From: Alteriqipengyuania lutimaris
Lineage (GTDB): Bacteria > Pseudomonadota > Alphaproteobacteria > Sphingomonadales > Sphingomonadaceae
NCBI RefSeq assembly: GCF_003363135.1
Contig: NZ_QRBB01000001.1
Coordinates: 1,648,501-1,712,500 of the forward strand
Reading direction: 5' to 3'
Length of the DNA: 64,000 nt
Part shown: piece by piece, positions 29,205 through 39,129 of the stretch
How the letters are laid out: each line of letters opens with the position of its first letter
Position numbering within the stretch: the first letter of the stretch is position 1
The notes under the pieces: generated by a model
What the model was told of the DNA's origin: nothing
What the model saw: only the letters and a program-made list of their open reading frames with translations
Databases searched by the model: none
Program-made: the position numbers and the translations under genes

Positions 29205-30275
29205 TCAGTCGCGCCCCTCGATCGGGGCCACTCGCGCAGTGTCGGTCTTGACGGTGCCCGTCCGGCCTGCGCCGACAACCGTGGTTGCCTGGCCGCGCGT
29301 GACGCGGACCTGCGGGCCGCTCGGCGCGGCGGGCGCCGGTGCGCCGTCGGGGCGGGCCATCGGCACGGGATTGGGCTGGACCGGCCCGGGAGGGGCAGAC
29401 TGCTCCTGTTGCTGGGGTTGGGCGCTGCGGATCGCAAAACGCGAGACATCCGATCCGGTGACGTAGGATGCGGCGGTGTCGCTCGGCATGGCGCGTGCGC
29501 GCGCCAGAAGCCGCTCTTCCTCTTCCGGCGTCGCATCGTCGGGGATGGAAATCGCGCCCGAGGCGAGCGCGCGTTCGAGGTCGCTCGGATTGTCGGCGAT
29601 CGAGCGCAGCGAAAGGCTGAGCGTGCCGACGGTCTGTGCGACCGAGATCTTCTCGGCGATCTTGGGCGTGACTTCGAGCGTGACGGTGCTGGAGGGGCGA
29701 GCGACGGTCTGGCCTTCGGCCGCGCCCTGTGCGGTCGACTGGTCGACGGCGAGCACGCGCAGGTTGCGCAGGATCGTCTCGGTCGCCTTCAAGCCATTGG
29801 CGTCGTGGGTCATCATCAGGTCGACGCGGTCGCCGGGGAATACGAAACCGGCCACGCCGGTGTTGGCGTTGACCGGAACGGTGATCGCCCGCATGCCGGG
29901 GCCGAGCGCCGCTGCGAGGAACCCGCGGTCGCCCGGTGCGACGAGGCCACCCTGCGTCACCGGCTCTCCGGCAGTGATCGGATAGCGCACAACGGTGCCC
30001 AGCAGCTGGGTCACGTCCGCCTCGCCATCGATGAAATAGGCATCCTGCACCAGTTCAACCGGCCAGGCTTGGAAACCGATGGCATCCTGCGTGATGATCG
30101 TGCCGACCGGCAGGCCGCGCTGGGCAACGAGCACGCGGGGCCCGGTGGGTTCGGGGGCGACTGCCGCGACCGCATCCGGAGCGGACGAACCGGCGAACAT
30201 GCTGCGCGCGATAAAGGCCGTTCCTGCCGCGATGACAAGCGCCGCCAGCAACAGAACGAGCTTCTTCCTATCCAT
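29205..30275 (-). CDS. cpaB: Flp pilus assembly protein CpaB (RcpC)
   Basis: At 356 residues it begins with an N-terminal membrane helix (LVLLLAALVIAAGTAF), followed by a SAF domain (about 45-110; RVLVAQRGLPVGTIIT) and the RcpC/CpaB domain (ITVPVNANTGVAGFVFPGDRVDL). CpaB is a periplasmic partner of the secretin, possibly contacting peptidoglycan. A Pro/Gln/Ala-rich tail of about 80 residues follows. It is separated from cpaA by 143 bp, in which I see no gene or clear promoter. Confidence 0.93.
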   Translation of the reverse strand: MDRKKLVLLLAALVIAAGTAFIARSMFAGSSAPDAVAAVAPEPTGPRVLVAQRGLPVGTIITQDAIGFQAWPVELVQDAYFIDGEADVTQLLGTVVRYPITAGEPVTQGGLVAPGDRGFLAAALGPGMRAITVPVNANTGVAGFVFPGDRVDLMMTHDANGLKATETILRNLRVLAVDQSTAQGAAEGQTVARPSSTVTLEVTPKIAEKISVAQTVGTLSLSLRSIADNPSDLERALASGAISIPDDATPEEEERLLARARAMPSDTAASYVTGSDVSRFAIRSAQPQQQEQSAPPGPVQPNPVPMARPDGAPAPAAPSGPQVRVTRGQATTVVGAGRTGTVKTDTARVAPIEGRD

Positions 30276-30418
30276 GACTTAACAGTTCCCCAGATCGATC
30301 CAGAGCCGACCGGTGGCCGACATGCTTGCCGTGCATATTGGTTGAGTGGTTAAAATGGGGTTCACTTCGCAATCAGGCATTTGCTGCGGGACACGCGTTC
30401 GCGCGGCATCTCGCGTGG

Positions 30419-30910
30419 CTAGACCTGGAGGCCGATCGCCTGCCCGGCAGCGGGAAAATAATGCGCAGCGAGCACCCACAGGCCGGCCGCCGAAATTGCG
30501 ACGCCGTAGGGGATGGCGAGCCGATCCTTGCGGCGGCGCATGATGTGCCATGCACCGAATACCAGCGTCAGCACGCCGCCCAGCAGCGCCATCAGCACCA
30601 CCAGTTCGAGGAACAGCATCGGCGCGATCCACAGGGCCAGCGCGGTCAGTAGCTTCACGTCGCCGCCGCCCATCGCGCGCATTGCGAACAGGCCGGCGAG
30701 GATCGCGAAGGCCAAAAGCGCAACGCCGAATTGCAGCGCCACGCCGGGCCAGAGCGAAAGCCCGCTGGCCCACCAGAACACCGGTGCGCCCAGCGCTACC
30801 GCACCCGTGAGCCAGTTGTCGATCCTCCGCGCCTTGAGGTCGGTAATCGCAGCCGTCACCAGCGCGATTGCCAGTCCGGCCAGCAAGCCATATTGCAGGT
30901 AATCGATCAT
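30419..30910 (-). CDS. cpaA: Prepilin peptidase CpaA (TadV type, A24 family)
   Basis: The 163-residue membrane protein has about five hydrophobic segments and the two catalytic aspartates of A24 peptidases: D24 in AAITDLKARRI and D84 in the GGGD motif (MGGGDVKLL). It lacks the N-methyltransferase domain of PilD, as expected for TadV/CpaA. It cleaves Flp prepilins at the inner membrane. It is the first gene of the cpa cluster; no flp pilin gene lies in the 95 bp upstream, where one is usually found. Confidence 0.92.
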   Translation of the reverse strand: MIDYLQYGLLAGLAIALVTAAITDLKARRIDNWLTGAVALGAPVFWWASGLSLWPGVALQFGVALLAFAILAGLFAMRAMGGGDVKLLTALALWIAPMLFLELVVLMALLGGVLTLVFGAWHIMRRRKDRLAIPYGVAISAAGLWVLAAHYFPAAGQAIGLQV

Positions 30911-31005
30911 GTCAGGTGGTGCCCCGGCTCCCTCGTTCGGGGACCCGTGCTACGCGTTGGCGCTTACCAAAAAGTAACCAAGATCATGGGGGCCGCGAGA
31001 TAGCG

Positions 31006-32004
31006 ATGAAGCCAGAGGATAGCCCGGCCGGAAATCCGGTCCGAAACGATGCACCGGCCTTCGACCGCCGTGTCATTCCGGACGCCGCCACCGAAACCCA
31101 TTGGGAGGCGGCAGATGACGAGAAAATCCGGCGGATCGACTGGCCCGCGAGGAGCGCGAGCGAGGCACGCGGTTCGATCCTCTTCCTGCCGGGGCGGGGC
31201 GATCACTACGAGAAATACCTCGAAACGCTGGACGAATGGCACCGCGACGGCTGGCATGTGACGGCCAGCGACTGGCGCGGGCAGGGTCTCTCGGGCCGCC
31301 TGGGCAACGACGCGCACACCGGCCATATCGACGATTTCGGCATCTGGACCCGCGATCTCGCGCATTTGTGGGAGGGGTGGATCGCCAAGACACCTGGGCC
31401 GCACGTGCTCGTCGGCCACTCGATGGGCGGGCACCTCGTGCTGCGCGCGCTGATCGAAAAGCGGGTCGCACCCGATGCGGCGGTTCTTTCGGCGCCGATG
31501 CTGGGCCTCGTGGGCACGCCCGGCCCGCTCTGGCTGTTGGAGCCGGTATCGAAGACGTTGGCGCGCCTTGGCGATGCACGGCGTCCGGCGTGGAAGACGA
31601 GCGAGAAGCCCGGCGCGCTGCCCGAGGATCGCGGCGCCTTGCTGACGCATGATGTCGAGCGGTATCAGGACGAATTGTGGTGGCGCAACGCGCGTCCCGA
31701 CGTGGCGATGGGGCCGGCGAGCTGGGGCTGGGTTGCCGCCGCGATCCGGTCGCTGCGGATGATCGAGGCGAAGGGTGCGCTGGAGAGCGTGGATGTGCCG
31801 GTCCTGCTGTTCGGCACCACCAACGACCAGCTGGTCGCCTGGGACGCGATCGAACGGGCCGCCGCGCGCCTGCCTTTCAGTGAATTGCTGACCTTCGGCG
31901 ACGAGGCGCACCACGAGATATTCCGCGAGGTGGACCAGGTGCGTGGGCGCGCGATGGACGGCATCTCCGATTTCCTGGATCGCAAAGCGCCACGCCGCTC
32001 CTAG
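31006..32004 (+). CDS. Alpha/beta hydrolase (serine aminopeptidase S33 / lysophospholipase-like)
   Basis: The ATG at 31006 gives 332 residues. The nucleophile elbow GHSMGG places Ser139; the oxyanion region is FLPGRGDH near 60-67; the probable acid is the Asp in TTNDQLV and the His is in GDEAHHEIF near the C terminus. SDWRGQGLSGR is typical of the lysophospholipase/monoacylglycerol-lipase group (Hydrolase_4). No signal peptide is seen. The likely substrate is a lysophospholipid or monoacylglycerol. The next gene starts 9 bp later, so the two are probably co-transcribed. Confidence 0.85.
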   Translation: MKPEDSPAGNPVRNDAPAFDRRVIPDAATETHWEAADDEKIRRIDWPARSASEARGSILFLPGRGDHYEKYLETLDEWHRDGWHVTASDWRGQGLSGRLGNDAHTGHIDDFGIWTRDLAHLWEGWIAKTPGPHVLVGHSMGGHLVLRALIEKRVAPDAAVLSAPMLGLVGTPGPLWLLEPVSKTLARLGDARRPAWKTSEKPGALPEDRGALLTHDVERYQDELWWRNARPDVAMGPASWGWVAAAIRSLRMIEAKGALESVDVPVLLFGTTNDQLVAWDAIERAAARLPFSELLTFGDEAHHEIFREVDQVRGRAMDGISDFLDRKAPRRS

Positions 32005-32013
32005 ATCGTTTTC

Positions 32014-33111
32014 ATGCCGGATTACGACCTAGCGATCATCGGTGCGGGGATGGCGGGCGCAAGCCTTGCCGCCGAAGTGGCGCCCCATGCGCGCGTGCTG
32101 CTGCTCGAGGCGGAAGACATGCCCGGCTACCATACCACAGGGCGGTCCGCTGCGTTCTGGGAGGAATGCTATGGGGGACCCGCGATAGTCCCGCTCAGCC
32201 GTGCGTCGGAAGCATTCCTGAGGGATGGCGGCTTCCTCAGCCCGCGCGGCGCGCTCTATATCGGACGGGAGCGGGACAGCGCGAAGCTCGATGAGTTCGA
32301 AGCGCGCTTCGCGGGCAGCGGCGCCCGGTTCGAACGGCTGCAACCGGGCAAAGCGCACGCCTATGTTCCCAATCTGCGAGCCGAGTGGCGCGAGGCGATC
32401 TGGCAGCCGCATTGCGCCGATATCGATGTCGCGGGGCTCCACCAGCATTACCTCAAGAGCGCGAAGCATGCGGGTGTCGACCTCGTGACGCGTGCGCGCA
32501 TCGAAGCGATCGATCGTCGTGGCGATGGCTGGCGGCTCCATGCAAGCGATGGCCGGGAGTTTCGCGCCGCGGCGATTGCCAATGCGGCGGGCGCGTGGGC
32601 GGACGGGCTGGCCCAGTTGGCCGGGGCCAACCCGCTCGGCATCCAGCCGCTCCAGCGCACCATGTTGCAGGTCCGCGCCGATCCCGCGCTGCCGCGCGGC
32701 GGCCCCTTGACGCTCGACATCTCGGGGCAGTTCTACTTCAAGCCCGAAAGCGCGCAGGCAATGTGGTTCAGCCCGCATGACGAGACGCCGGTGCCGCCAG
32801 CTGACGCGGCTCCCGACGAACTGACGATCGCGCAGGCGCTCGACCGGTTCGGGTCCGTCCTTGACGCCGATATCGTGAAGATCGAGCGGACCTGGGCCGG
32901 GCTCAGAAGCTTCGCGCCCGATCGCAAGCCGGTCTATGGCTGGGACCGGCAGGTGCCCGGCTTCTTCTGGTTTGCAGGGCAGGGCGGCTTCGGTATCCAG
33001 ACCGCGCCCGCCGCCGCGCGCCTTGCGAGCCAGCTTTTCCTGGATGCGCCGCGCGATGCGATGACCGAGGGACTGGACGCCCGCGGCTTTTCGCCTGCGC
33101 GCTTCGGCTAG
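32014..33111 (+). CDS. FAD-dependent amine/amino-acid oxidoreductase (DAO family)
   Basis: The 365-residue protein opens with the dinucleotide-binding motif [12 protein letters not shown] (8-19) and an acidic strand end [19 protein letters not shown], typical of DAO-type flavoenzymes. The C-terminal FAD motif [18 protein letters not shown] followed by [16 protein letters not shown] is characteristic. Members oxidise D-amino acids, glycine or related secondary amines. It is cytoplasmic. It converges on rnhA, and the two genes share the four bases CTAG (33108-33111) for their stop codons. Confidence 0.87.
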   Translation: MPDYDLAIIGAGMAGASLAAEVAPHARVLLLEAEDMPGYHTTGRSAAFWEECYGGPAIVPLSRASEAFLRDGGFLSPRGALYIGRERDSAKLDEFEARFAGSGARFERLQPGKAHAYVPNLRAEWREAIWQPHCADIDVAGLHQHYLKSAKHAGVDLVTRARIEAIDRRGDGWRLHASDGREFRAAAIANAAGAWADGLAQLAGANPLGIQPLQRTMLQVRADPALPRGGPLTLDISGQFYFKPESAQAMWFSPHDETPVPPADAAPDELTIAQALDRFGSVLDADIVKIERTWAGLRSFAPDRKPVYGWDRQVPGFFWFAGQGGFGIQTAPAAARLASQLFLDAPRDAMTEGLDARGFSPARFG

Positions 33112-33542
33112 CGCAGGCTCTCCGCGGCATCGCTGGCCAGCCTGTCGACCCGCTCGTTCTCGGCATGGCCCGAATGGCCTTTCACCCAGTGCCAGGTGAT
33201 GCGGTGATGCGCGTTCAGGTCCGCCAGCCGGCGCCACAGGTCCTCGTTCTTCACCGGGGCCTTGCTCGCGGTCTTCCAGCCGCGCTTCTGCCATCCGGGC
33301 AACCACTTGGTGATCCCGTCGATCAGGTACTTGCTGTCGGTATAGAGATCGACGGCGCAGGGCCGCTTGAGCGCCGAGAGCGCTTCGATCGCGGCGGTCA
33401 TTTCCATGCGATTATTGGTCGTATCGGCCTCAGCCCCCGACAATTCCTTCTCGGTCGCACCCCTGCGCAGCAGCGCACCCCAGCCGCCGGGGCCGGGATT
33501 ACCCTTGCAGGCCCCGTCGGTGAAAATCTGCACGTCACTCAT
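33108..33542 (-). CDS. rnhA: Ribonuclease HI
   Basis: From the ATG at 33542 the protein is 144 residues, the usual length. It starts with [19 protein letters not shown] and carries the catalytic acidic residues D9, E47 (NRMEM), D69 (YTDSKYL) and the late Asp in [18 protein letters not shown] supplies the catalytic-loop His. It degrades RNA in RNA-DNA hybrids. Its start overlaps the thrB stop by four bases (ATGA), so ispH-thrB-rnhA read as one operon. Confidence 0.97.
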   Translation of the reverse strand: MSDVQIFTDGACKGNPGPGGWGALLRRGATEKELSGAEADTTNNRMEMTAAIEALSALKRPCAVDLYTDSKYLIDGITKWLPGWQKRGWKTASKAPVKNEDLWRRLADLNAHHRITWHWVKGHSGHAENERVDRLASDAAESLR

Positions 33543-34510
33543 GATCGGAAAGCGCGCTCGCCTTCCTCGCGATAGAATGCAAGCCGGTGCGCGAACTGCA
33601 TCGGGGGCTTGCGGTGGACAAGTCCGTCGGCGGGGGTCGCGAACCAGTCTTCGACGCGCGTTGCCACGAAGCGCAGGCACGCGCCCTGCGCGAGGACGGG
33701 CAGGGCCGCACGCTCGCGCGAGGAGAGTTCGCGGCGGCTTTCGTAGCCGGCGATCAGCGCGGCTCCGATCTCCGGGCGGAAGCTGTTATCGGCAAGATCG
33801 AAACACCACGCGGCGTGCGTGACAGCCAGATCGTAGGCCAGCATGCCGGTGCACGCGAAGTAGAAGTCGATCAGGCCCGTGACCGAAGTCTGCAGGAACA
33901 GGACATTGTCGGGAAACAGGTCCGCGTGGATCGTGCCCTCCGGCAAGTCGCGGGGCCACGCATCGATGATCGCTGCGCCGCAATCGGGCAGGATGGCGGT
34001 TAGCTCCGGATCGATCTGCGCAAAGCGGTCCTCCTGCGCACGCAGCATGTCGACACAGGCGGGTGTCGAGAGCGCGGACGTGCGGCTACGGGCGAAGTCG
34101 GACGAGGCACCGTGCAGGTCCGCCAGCGCCGCGCCGACGGCATGAGCGTGGTCTTCGCCCGGCTGGTCGATCGAGACGCCGGGCAGGAATTCGATCAGCG
34201 CGGCGGGCTTGCCCCGCACCTCCACCATGCGCTCGCCATCGCGCGTATGGATCGTGCGCGGCACCGGCTGGTCTTTTCCCGCAAGGTGATCGAGCAATGC
34301 GAGGAAGAACGGCAGGTCGCGCGGATCTGTCCGCGCTTCGAAAATCGTGAAGATATAGCGGTGCGATGCGCCATCACGCTCGGTCTCGACCAGCCAGTTG
34401 GAGTTCGAGATTCCCTCGGCGATGCCTTTCGCCGATTGCAGGGCCCCGACATCGTAGCGGCTCAGAAAGGCTTCGATCTCGGCAGCGGAAAGATGCGTGT
34501 AGACCGCCAC
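33539..34510 (-). CDS. thrB: Homoserine kinase (APH-fold type)
   Basis: The 323-residue enzyme belongs to the aminoglycoside-phosphotransferase-like homoserine kinases: the Brenner-type catalytic motif [11 protein letters not shown] and the metal-binding LIDFYFA segment are clear, with the N-lobe start [19 protein letters not shown]. It makes O-phosphohomoserine for threonine synthesis. It lies between ispH (22 bp upstream) and rnhA (four-base overlap), an arrangement common in alphaproteobacteria. Confidence 0.95.
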   Translation of the reverse strand: MAVYTHLSAAEIEAFLSRYDVGALQSAKGIAEGISNSNWLVETERDGASHRYIFTIFEARTDPRDLPFFLALLDHLAGKDQPVPRTIHTRDGERMVEVRGKPAALIEFLPGVSIDQPGEDHAHAVGAALADLHGASSDFARSRTSALSTPACVDMLRAQEDRFAQIDPELTAILPDCGAAIIDAWPRDLPEGTIHADLFPDNVLFLQTSVTGLIDFYFACTGMLAYDLAVTHAAWCFDLADNSFRPEIGAALIAGYESRRELSSRERAALPVLAQGACLRFVATRVEDWFATPADGLVHRKPPMQFAHRLAFYREEGERAFRS

Positions 34511-34532
34511 GGTTGCAGATGCGCGCGTGGCG

Positions 34533-35519
34533 CTATTCCACCAGGTGACGCGGGAGCTTGAAGGTCATCTTCTCTTCGGTGAACAGCACCGGGCGCTCTT
34601 CGATGGTGCGCCATTCGGCCAGCTTGTCGACCACCTCGCGCACAAGCGTTTCGGGTGCCGAAGCCCCTGCGGTCAGCCCGACGGTCTCCACGCCTTCGAG
34701 CCATCCAGCCTCGATCTCGCTCGCCCGCTGGATCAGCTTGGCCGGCGTGCCGAACCGCTCGGCAACTTCGACGAGTCGCAGCGAGTTCGAGGAATTGGGG
34801 GCACCGATCACCAGTACGAGGTCGCTGTCCGGGGCGAGCTGCTTGACCGCCGCCTGCCGGTTGGATGTGGCGTAGCAGATGTCCTCCGCCTTGGGGGCCA
34901 CGATCTGCGGATACCGCGCCTCGAGCGCTTTCACGATCTCGCCCGTATCGTCGACCGACAGGGTCGTCTGGGTGAGGAAGGACAGCTCGTCGTTCTCGCC
35001 GAAGGGCAGGTTCGCGACATCCTCCACCGTCTCGACCAGCGTCATCGTGCCTTCGGGCACCTGGCCCATCGTTCCGATGACTTCCGGATGGCCTTCATGT
35101 CCGATGAAGATGATGTGCCGCTTCTTTTCCAGCTGGCGTTCGGCCTGGCGGTGGACCTTGCTGACCAGCGGGCAGGTCGCATCGACATAGAGAAGCTTGC
35201 GCCGTTCGGCTTCGGCCGGCACTTCCTTGGGTACGCCGTGGGCACTGAAGACGACCGGCGCATCGTCGGGCACTTCGTCCAGTTCTTCCACGAAAACCGC
35301 GCCTTTCGCGCGCAGGCCGTCGACGACGTAGCGGTTGTGGACGATTTCATGCCGCACGTAGACCGGTGCGCCATATTTCTCGAGCGCACGCTCCACGATC
35401 TCGATCGCGCGGTCCACCCCGGCGCAAAAACCGCGGGGCGCGGCGATCAGGATGGTCAGGCCGGGGCGATCCAGCTTTGCGTCGCTGCGCAACTGCTCGG
35501 GGGGAAAGGCGGCGTTCAT
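34533..35519 (-). CDS. ispH: 4-hydroxy-3-methylbut-2-enyl diphosphate reductase
   Basis: The 328-residue protein contains the three cysteine ligands of the [4Fe-4S] cluster: C32 ([10 protein letters not shown]), C116 ([11 protein letters not shown]) and C215 ([10 protein letters not shown]). The substrate-phosphate histidines lie in RHEIVHN and FSAHGVP, with the catalytic Glu in GHEGHPEV. It performs the last step of the MEP isoprenoid route, giving IPP and DMAPP. It leads the ispH-thrB-rnhA operon and is divergent from a lipoprotein gene. Confidence 0.98.
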   Translation of the reverse strand: MNAAFPPEQLRSDAKLDRPGLTILIAAPRGFCAGVDRAIEIVERALEKYGAPVYVRHEIVHNRYVVDGLRAKGAVFVEELDEVPDDAPVVFSAHGVPKEVPAEAERRKLLYVDATCPLVSKVHRQAERQLEKKRHIIFIGHEGHPEVIGTMGQVPEGTMTLVETVEDVANLPFGENDELSFLTQTTLSVDDTGEIVKALEARYPQIVAPKAEDICYATSNRQAAVKQLAPDSDLVLVIGAPNSSNSLRLVEVAERFGTPAKLIQRASEIEAGWLEGVETVGLTAGASAPETLVREVVDKLAEWRTIEERPVLFTEEKMTFKLPRHLVE

Positions 35520-35606
35520 GCACCCCTATCTAGCCATTATGCTCGCGCGCCGCTAGGTGCGCGGCACGAGTTTGCGAACAAGACCGATCAGGGACCCGAA
35601 CCGATA

Positions 35607-36257
35607 ATGCATCCTGCCGTCCGCTACATCACCCCGGCCATCGCCCTGCTGGCGCTTGCGGGCTGTTCCAACGAAGGAAGACTCGTGGTCGACCAGGGCG
35701 TGGGCGTACAGGCGGTGCGCAGCCTGTGCCCGGCCGTGGGCATTCCGGACTATACCGGCGATATCACCACCTTCCGTTCCCCGAACAGCCGCCTCGCGAG
35801 TGACCTCGACATCGAGGCGAGCATCACCAACCTGCGGACCACCTGCGACGAAGCGGGCGACCGCATCTACGCGAATGCCACCTTCGATGTGTACGCGAGT
35901 CGCGCCGATACACGGGGATCTCGCACGGTCGAGCTGCCGTACTTCTCCGTCGTACTGCGCGGCGGAAGCTCGGTCGTCACAAAGCGGGTTGGCACCGTCA
36001 GCGTAACCTTCGCTGACGGGCAGGATCGTGCGGTCGGCCAGGGGCAGGCGGGCGCGTTCATCAACCGCGCCGACGCGACCTTGCCCGACGACGTGCGCAA
36101 CCGCGTGACTCGCGAGCGCCGCGCCGGGGATGTCGATGCTGCGGTCGATCCGCTGTCCGATCCCGAAGTGCGCGCCGCGGTGCAGGCGGCGACTTTCGAA
36201 CTGCTGGTCGGCTTCCAGCTCTCCGAGGAACAGCTGGCCTACAACGCCACGCGCTGA
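35607..36257 (+). CDS. Predicted lipoprotein of unknown function
   Basis: The ATG at 35607 gives 216 residues with a lipoprotein signal (TPAIALLALAGC), Cys19 being the lipidation site. The mature part is beta-rich (LEASITNLRTTC-like region, YANATFDVYAS, YFSVVLRGGSSVVTKRVGTVSVTF) and could be a small immunoglobulin-like sandwich. I do not recognise a named family, although similar lipoproteins precede argS in related genomes as far as I recall. It ends 64 bp before argS on the same strand. Confidence 0.78.
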   Translation: MHPAVRYITPAIALLALAGCSNEGRLVVDQGVGVQAVRSLCPAVGIPDYTGDITTFRSPNSRLASDLDIEASITNLRTTCDEAGDRIYANATFDVYASRADTRGSRTVELPYFSVVLRGGSSVVTKRVGTVSVTFADGQDRAVGQGQAGAFINRADATLPDDVRNRVTRERRAGDVDAAVDPLSDPEVRAAVQAATFELLVGFQLSEEQLAYNATR

Positions 36258-36321
36258 TCCGCCGTTGGAGTTCCGGCCGCGCTCTCTTGCTCGCGCGGCC
36301 AAACCGGCTAAGCGGGCGCAC

Positions 36322-38067
36322 ATGTCCGATACCAAGACCCTTTATGCCGCTTATGCAGAGCGGATCGATGCCGTGCTCTCCGCGCTCGAGATGGAAGGCA
36401 CGCTGCCGCCCGACGTGAATCGCGCGAATGTGGCGGTGGAGCCGCCGCGCGATCCCTCCCATGGCGATATCGCCACCAACGCCGCGATGGTCCTGGCGAA
36501 GCCCGCCAAGACCAATCCGCGCGCGCTGGCCGAGCAGATCGTCGCCCATCTGAACCGCGATCCAGATATCGAAAGCGCCGACATCGCCGGCCCGGGCTTC
36601 ATCAACCTGCGCCTCGCCGACCGTGCGTGGATCGACGAGGTACGGGCGATCGCGACGCTCGGCGATGGCTATGGCCGTTCCGGGCTGGGCGAGGGCGACC
36701 GCGTCAACGTGGAATATGTCTCCGCCAACCCCACCGGACCGATGCACATGGGCCACTGCCGCGGGGCGGTGGTGGGCGATGCGCTGGCCAGCCTTCTCGA
36801 AGCGACGGGGCACAAGGTCACGCGTGAGTACTACGTCAACGACGCCGGCGGCCAGGTGGACGTGCTCGCTCGCTCGGCGCATGTCCGTTATCGCGACGCG
36901 CTGGGCGAAGAGGTCGGCGAGATTCCCGAGGGCCTGTATCCGGGCGAGTATCTGATTCCGGTCGGCAAAGCGCTAGCCGAGGAATTCGGTGACCAATACG
37001 CCGCCGCGCCAGAAAGCGATTGGCTGCCGCTGTTCCGTCCGCGTGCGGTCGCCGCGATGATGGATCTCATCCGCGCCGATCTTGCCAAGCTGGGGATCGC
37101 GCACGACGTCTTCGCCTCCGAGGCCGAATTGCAGGCCGCAGGCAAGCCCGCCGAGGCCGAAGCCTGGCTACGCGAGCAGGGCCTCGTCTATGATGGCGAG
37201 CTGGAAAAGCCCAAGGGCAAGACGCCCGAGGACTGGGAGCCGGTCGAGCTGCCGCTGTTCCGTTCCACCCAGTTCGGCGACGACCAGGATCGCCCGATCC
37301 GCAAGTCGAACGGCAGCTGGACCTATTTCGGCGCCGATCTCGCCTATCATATGCAGAAGGCGGAGAACGCCGATGCGCTGATCGACATCTGGGGCGCGGA
37401 CCACGCAGGCACGGTCAAGCGGATCAAGGCCGCCGTGGCTGCGCTTTCGCAAGGGCAGGGCAAGCCGATCCCCTTCGACGTCAAGCTGGTCCAGATGGTC
37501 CAGCTGATGCGCGATGGCGAGCCGGTGAAGATGTCCAAGCGTTCGGGCAATTTCGTGACGCTGGCGGACGTCGTCGACGAGGTCGGCAAGGATGTCGTGC
37601 GCTTCACCATGCTGACCCGCAAGCCCGAGGCGCAGATGGATTTCGACTTCGCCAAGGTGGTCGAGGCGAGCAAGGACAATCCGGTCTTCTACGTGCAGTA
37701 CGCGCATGCCCGCATCCGTTCGACCATGCGCAAGGCGGCGGAAGAGGATCTCGCCCCGTCGGACGAGGCGCTGGACAGCCTCACCGCGGACGACATCGCG
37801 CTCGTCAAAATGGCCGCGCAGTATCCGCGGGTGGTCGAATCGGCGGCGCAGGCCCGTGAGCCCCATCGCATCGCTTTCTATCTGTACGACCTCGCCGCCG
37901 AGTTTCATTCCTTCTGGAATGCCGGAAACGATGATCCGTCAAAAAGGGTCATACTGACACAGGACCGCAAGCTTAGCGCGGCAAGGCTTTATCTGGTCGC
38001 GCAGATAGGTCAGGTTGTTCGCAATGGACTGGGTCTCCTCGGGGTGGAGGCCGTTGAGGAGATGTGA
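36322..38067 (+). CDS. argS: Arginyl-tRNA synthetase
   Basis: The ATG at 36322 gives 581 residues, full length. The N-terminal additional domain (residues 1-100) that reads tRNA-Arg, the HIGH-like motif HMGH (142-145) after SANPTGP, KMSKRSGN in the late catalytic domain, and the alpha-helical anticodon-binding DALR domain (about 460-581) are all present. It charges tRNA-Arg. The next gene begins 2 bp after the stop. Confidence 0.98.
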   Translation: MSDTKTLYAAYAERIDAVLSALEMEGTLPPDVNRANVAVEPPRDPSHGDIATNAAMVLAKPAKTNPRALAEQIVAHLNRDPDIESADIAGPGFINLRLADRAWIDEVRAIATLGDGYGRSGLGEGDRVNVEYVSANPTGPMHMGHCRGAVVGDALASLLEATGHKVTREYYVNDAGGQVDVLARSAHVRYRDALGEEVGEIPEGLYPGEYLIPVGKALAEEFGDQYAAAPESDWLPLFRPRAVAAMMDLIRADLAKLGIAHDVFASEAELQAAGKPAEAEAWLREQGLVYDGELEKPKGKTPEDWEPVELPLFRSTQFGDDQDRPIRKSNGSWTYFGADLAYHMQKAENADALIDIWGADHAGTVKRIKAAVAALSQGQGKPIPFDVKLVQMVQLMRDGEPVKMSKRSGNFVTLADVVDEVGKDVVRFTMLTRKPEAQMDFDFAKVVEASKDNPVFYVQYAHARIRSTMRKAAEEDLAPSDEALDSLTADDIALVKMAAQYPRVVESAAQAREPHRIAFYLYDLAAEFHSFWNAGNDDPSKRVILTQDRKLSAARLYLVAQIGQVVRNGLGLLGVEAVEEM

Positions 38068-38069
38068 CG

Positions 38070-39011
38070 ATGGTCGATCGGGACGGTCAGAACATTCGCG
38101 ATCCAGCGGATCGCGAGCAGGGGGACGAGACCGCCTCGGTCGAGACTACGGACGAAGGACAGGGCGATTCGCAGGCTCCCGAGCCCGAAGAAGGCACCCA
38201 GGCCGAGGAGCAGCACGTCGAAAACACGCCCGCCATGCCGCTGGAAAGCGGGTCCGACGAAGGCGGAACGGTGGCCGAAGATCGGCACGAGCTTTACGAT
38301 CTGGACGAGACCGATGGGGACACTGAGATCGACGAAGGCGAGGAAGACCTTGTGACCGGGGACGATGATCTTGGCCTGGTCAGCGACGACGATGCCCTAC
38401 CCTGGCTCGAATCGTCCGACTACGACGAGGTAGAAAGCGTCGATGCATGGCGCGTCACCGGTTTCGTGGTGCTCGGCCTGGTCATGCTGGCGTTGCTGGT
38501 CGGCGGGATCTGGTACTTCACCCAGCGCGGCGACAGCGGCGAGCCGGAGGCCGACGGCAGCACGATTGCCGCGCCCGATACACCCTACAAGGAACGGCCC
38601 GAGGACCCGGGCGGCAAGACCTTCGAAGGCACGGGCGACATGGCGCCGGCCGTGGGCGAGGGCGAAAGCCGCGAAGGCCGCCTCGCCGAGAAATCCGCCA
38701 CGCCCGAACCGATCGCGAAAGCCGACCCGGTCGAAGAACCGGCGGAACGCCCCAGCACCCCGGCTGCGACCGATAACCGCATTGCCGTGCAGGTCGGCGC
38801 CTATCGGGACGAAGCGACCGCGCGGGAAGGCTGGCGCCAGCTCAACCGCCAGACCGACGCGCTGTCGGGCGTCGAATACCGGATCGTGCGCGGCGAAGCC
38901 GATATCGGCACGGTCTATCGCCTGCAGGCGCTGCCCGGTAATATGAGCGCCGCTCGCCGTCTCGCCAGCGCGCTGGAGGCAGATGGAGTCGCGAGCCAGA
39001 TCAAGCGGTAG
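38070..39011 (+). CDS. SPOR-domain membrane protein with acidic cytoplasmic N terminus
   Basis: I prefer the ATG at 38070 (313 residues) because GAGGAG lies 8 bp upstream; a GTG at 38064 overlapping the argS stop is possible. Residues 1-127 are strongly acidic and low in complexity, residues about 129-149 form one TM helix (VLGLVMLALLVGGIWYF), a linker follows, and the last 75 residues form a SPOR domain (RIAVQVGAYRDEATAREGW). SPOR domains bind denuded peptidoglycan at the septum, so the protein probably acts in division. Its place between argS and nagZ is typical for alphaproteobacteria. Confidence 0.9.
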   Translation: MVDRDGQNIRDPADREQGDETASVETTDEGQGDSQAPEPEEGTQAEEQHVENTPAMPLESGSDEGGTVAEDRHELYDLDETDGDTEIDEGEEDLVTGDDDLGLVSDDDALPWLESSDYDEVESVDAWRVTGFVVLGLVMLALLVGGIWYFTQRGDSGEPEADGSTIAAPDTPYKERPEDPGGKTFEGTGDMAPAVGEGESREGRLAEKSATPEPIAKADPVEEPAERPSTPAATDNRIAVQVGAYRDEATAREGWRQLNRQTDALSGVEYRIVRGEADIGTVYRLQALPGNMSAARRLASALEADGVASQIKR

Positions 39012-39129
39012 ATACCTGCGCACACGTGATCGAACCCCGGGTGCGCAGGCCTGCTGCGCCCGGCTTTCCACCGCCACGCGGGGCGCGCGGCTTGCAGGTG
39101 GTGCGGTTTGCGGCCACTTTTGAAAGATC

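Noticed and set aside
39012..39129. A tRNA-like GATCGAACCCC stretch before nagZ
   Set aside because: No acceptor, D or anticodon stems can be formed around it; only a single 8-bp hairpin is present.
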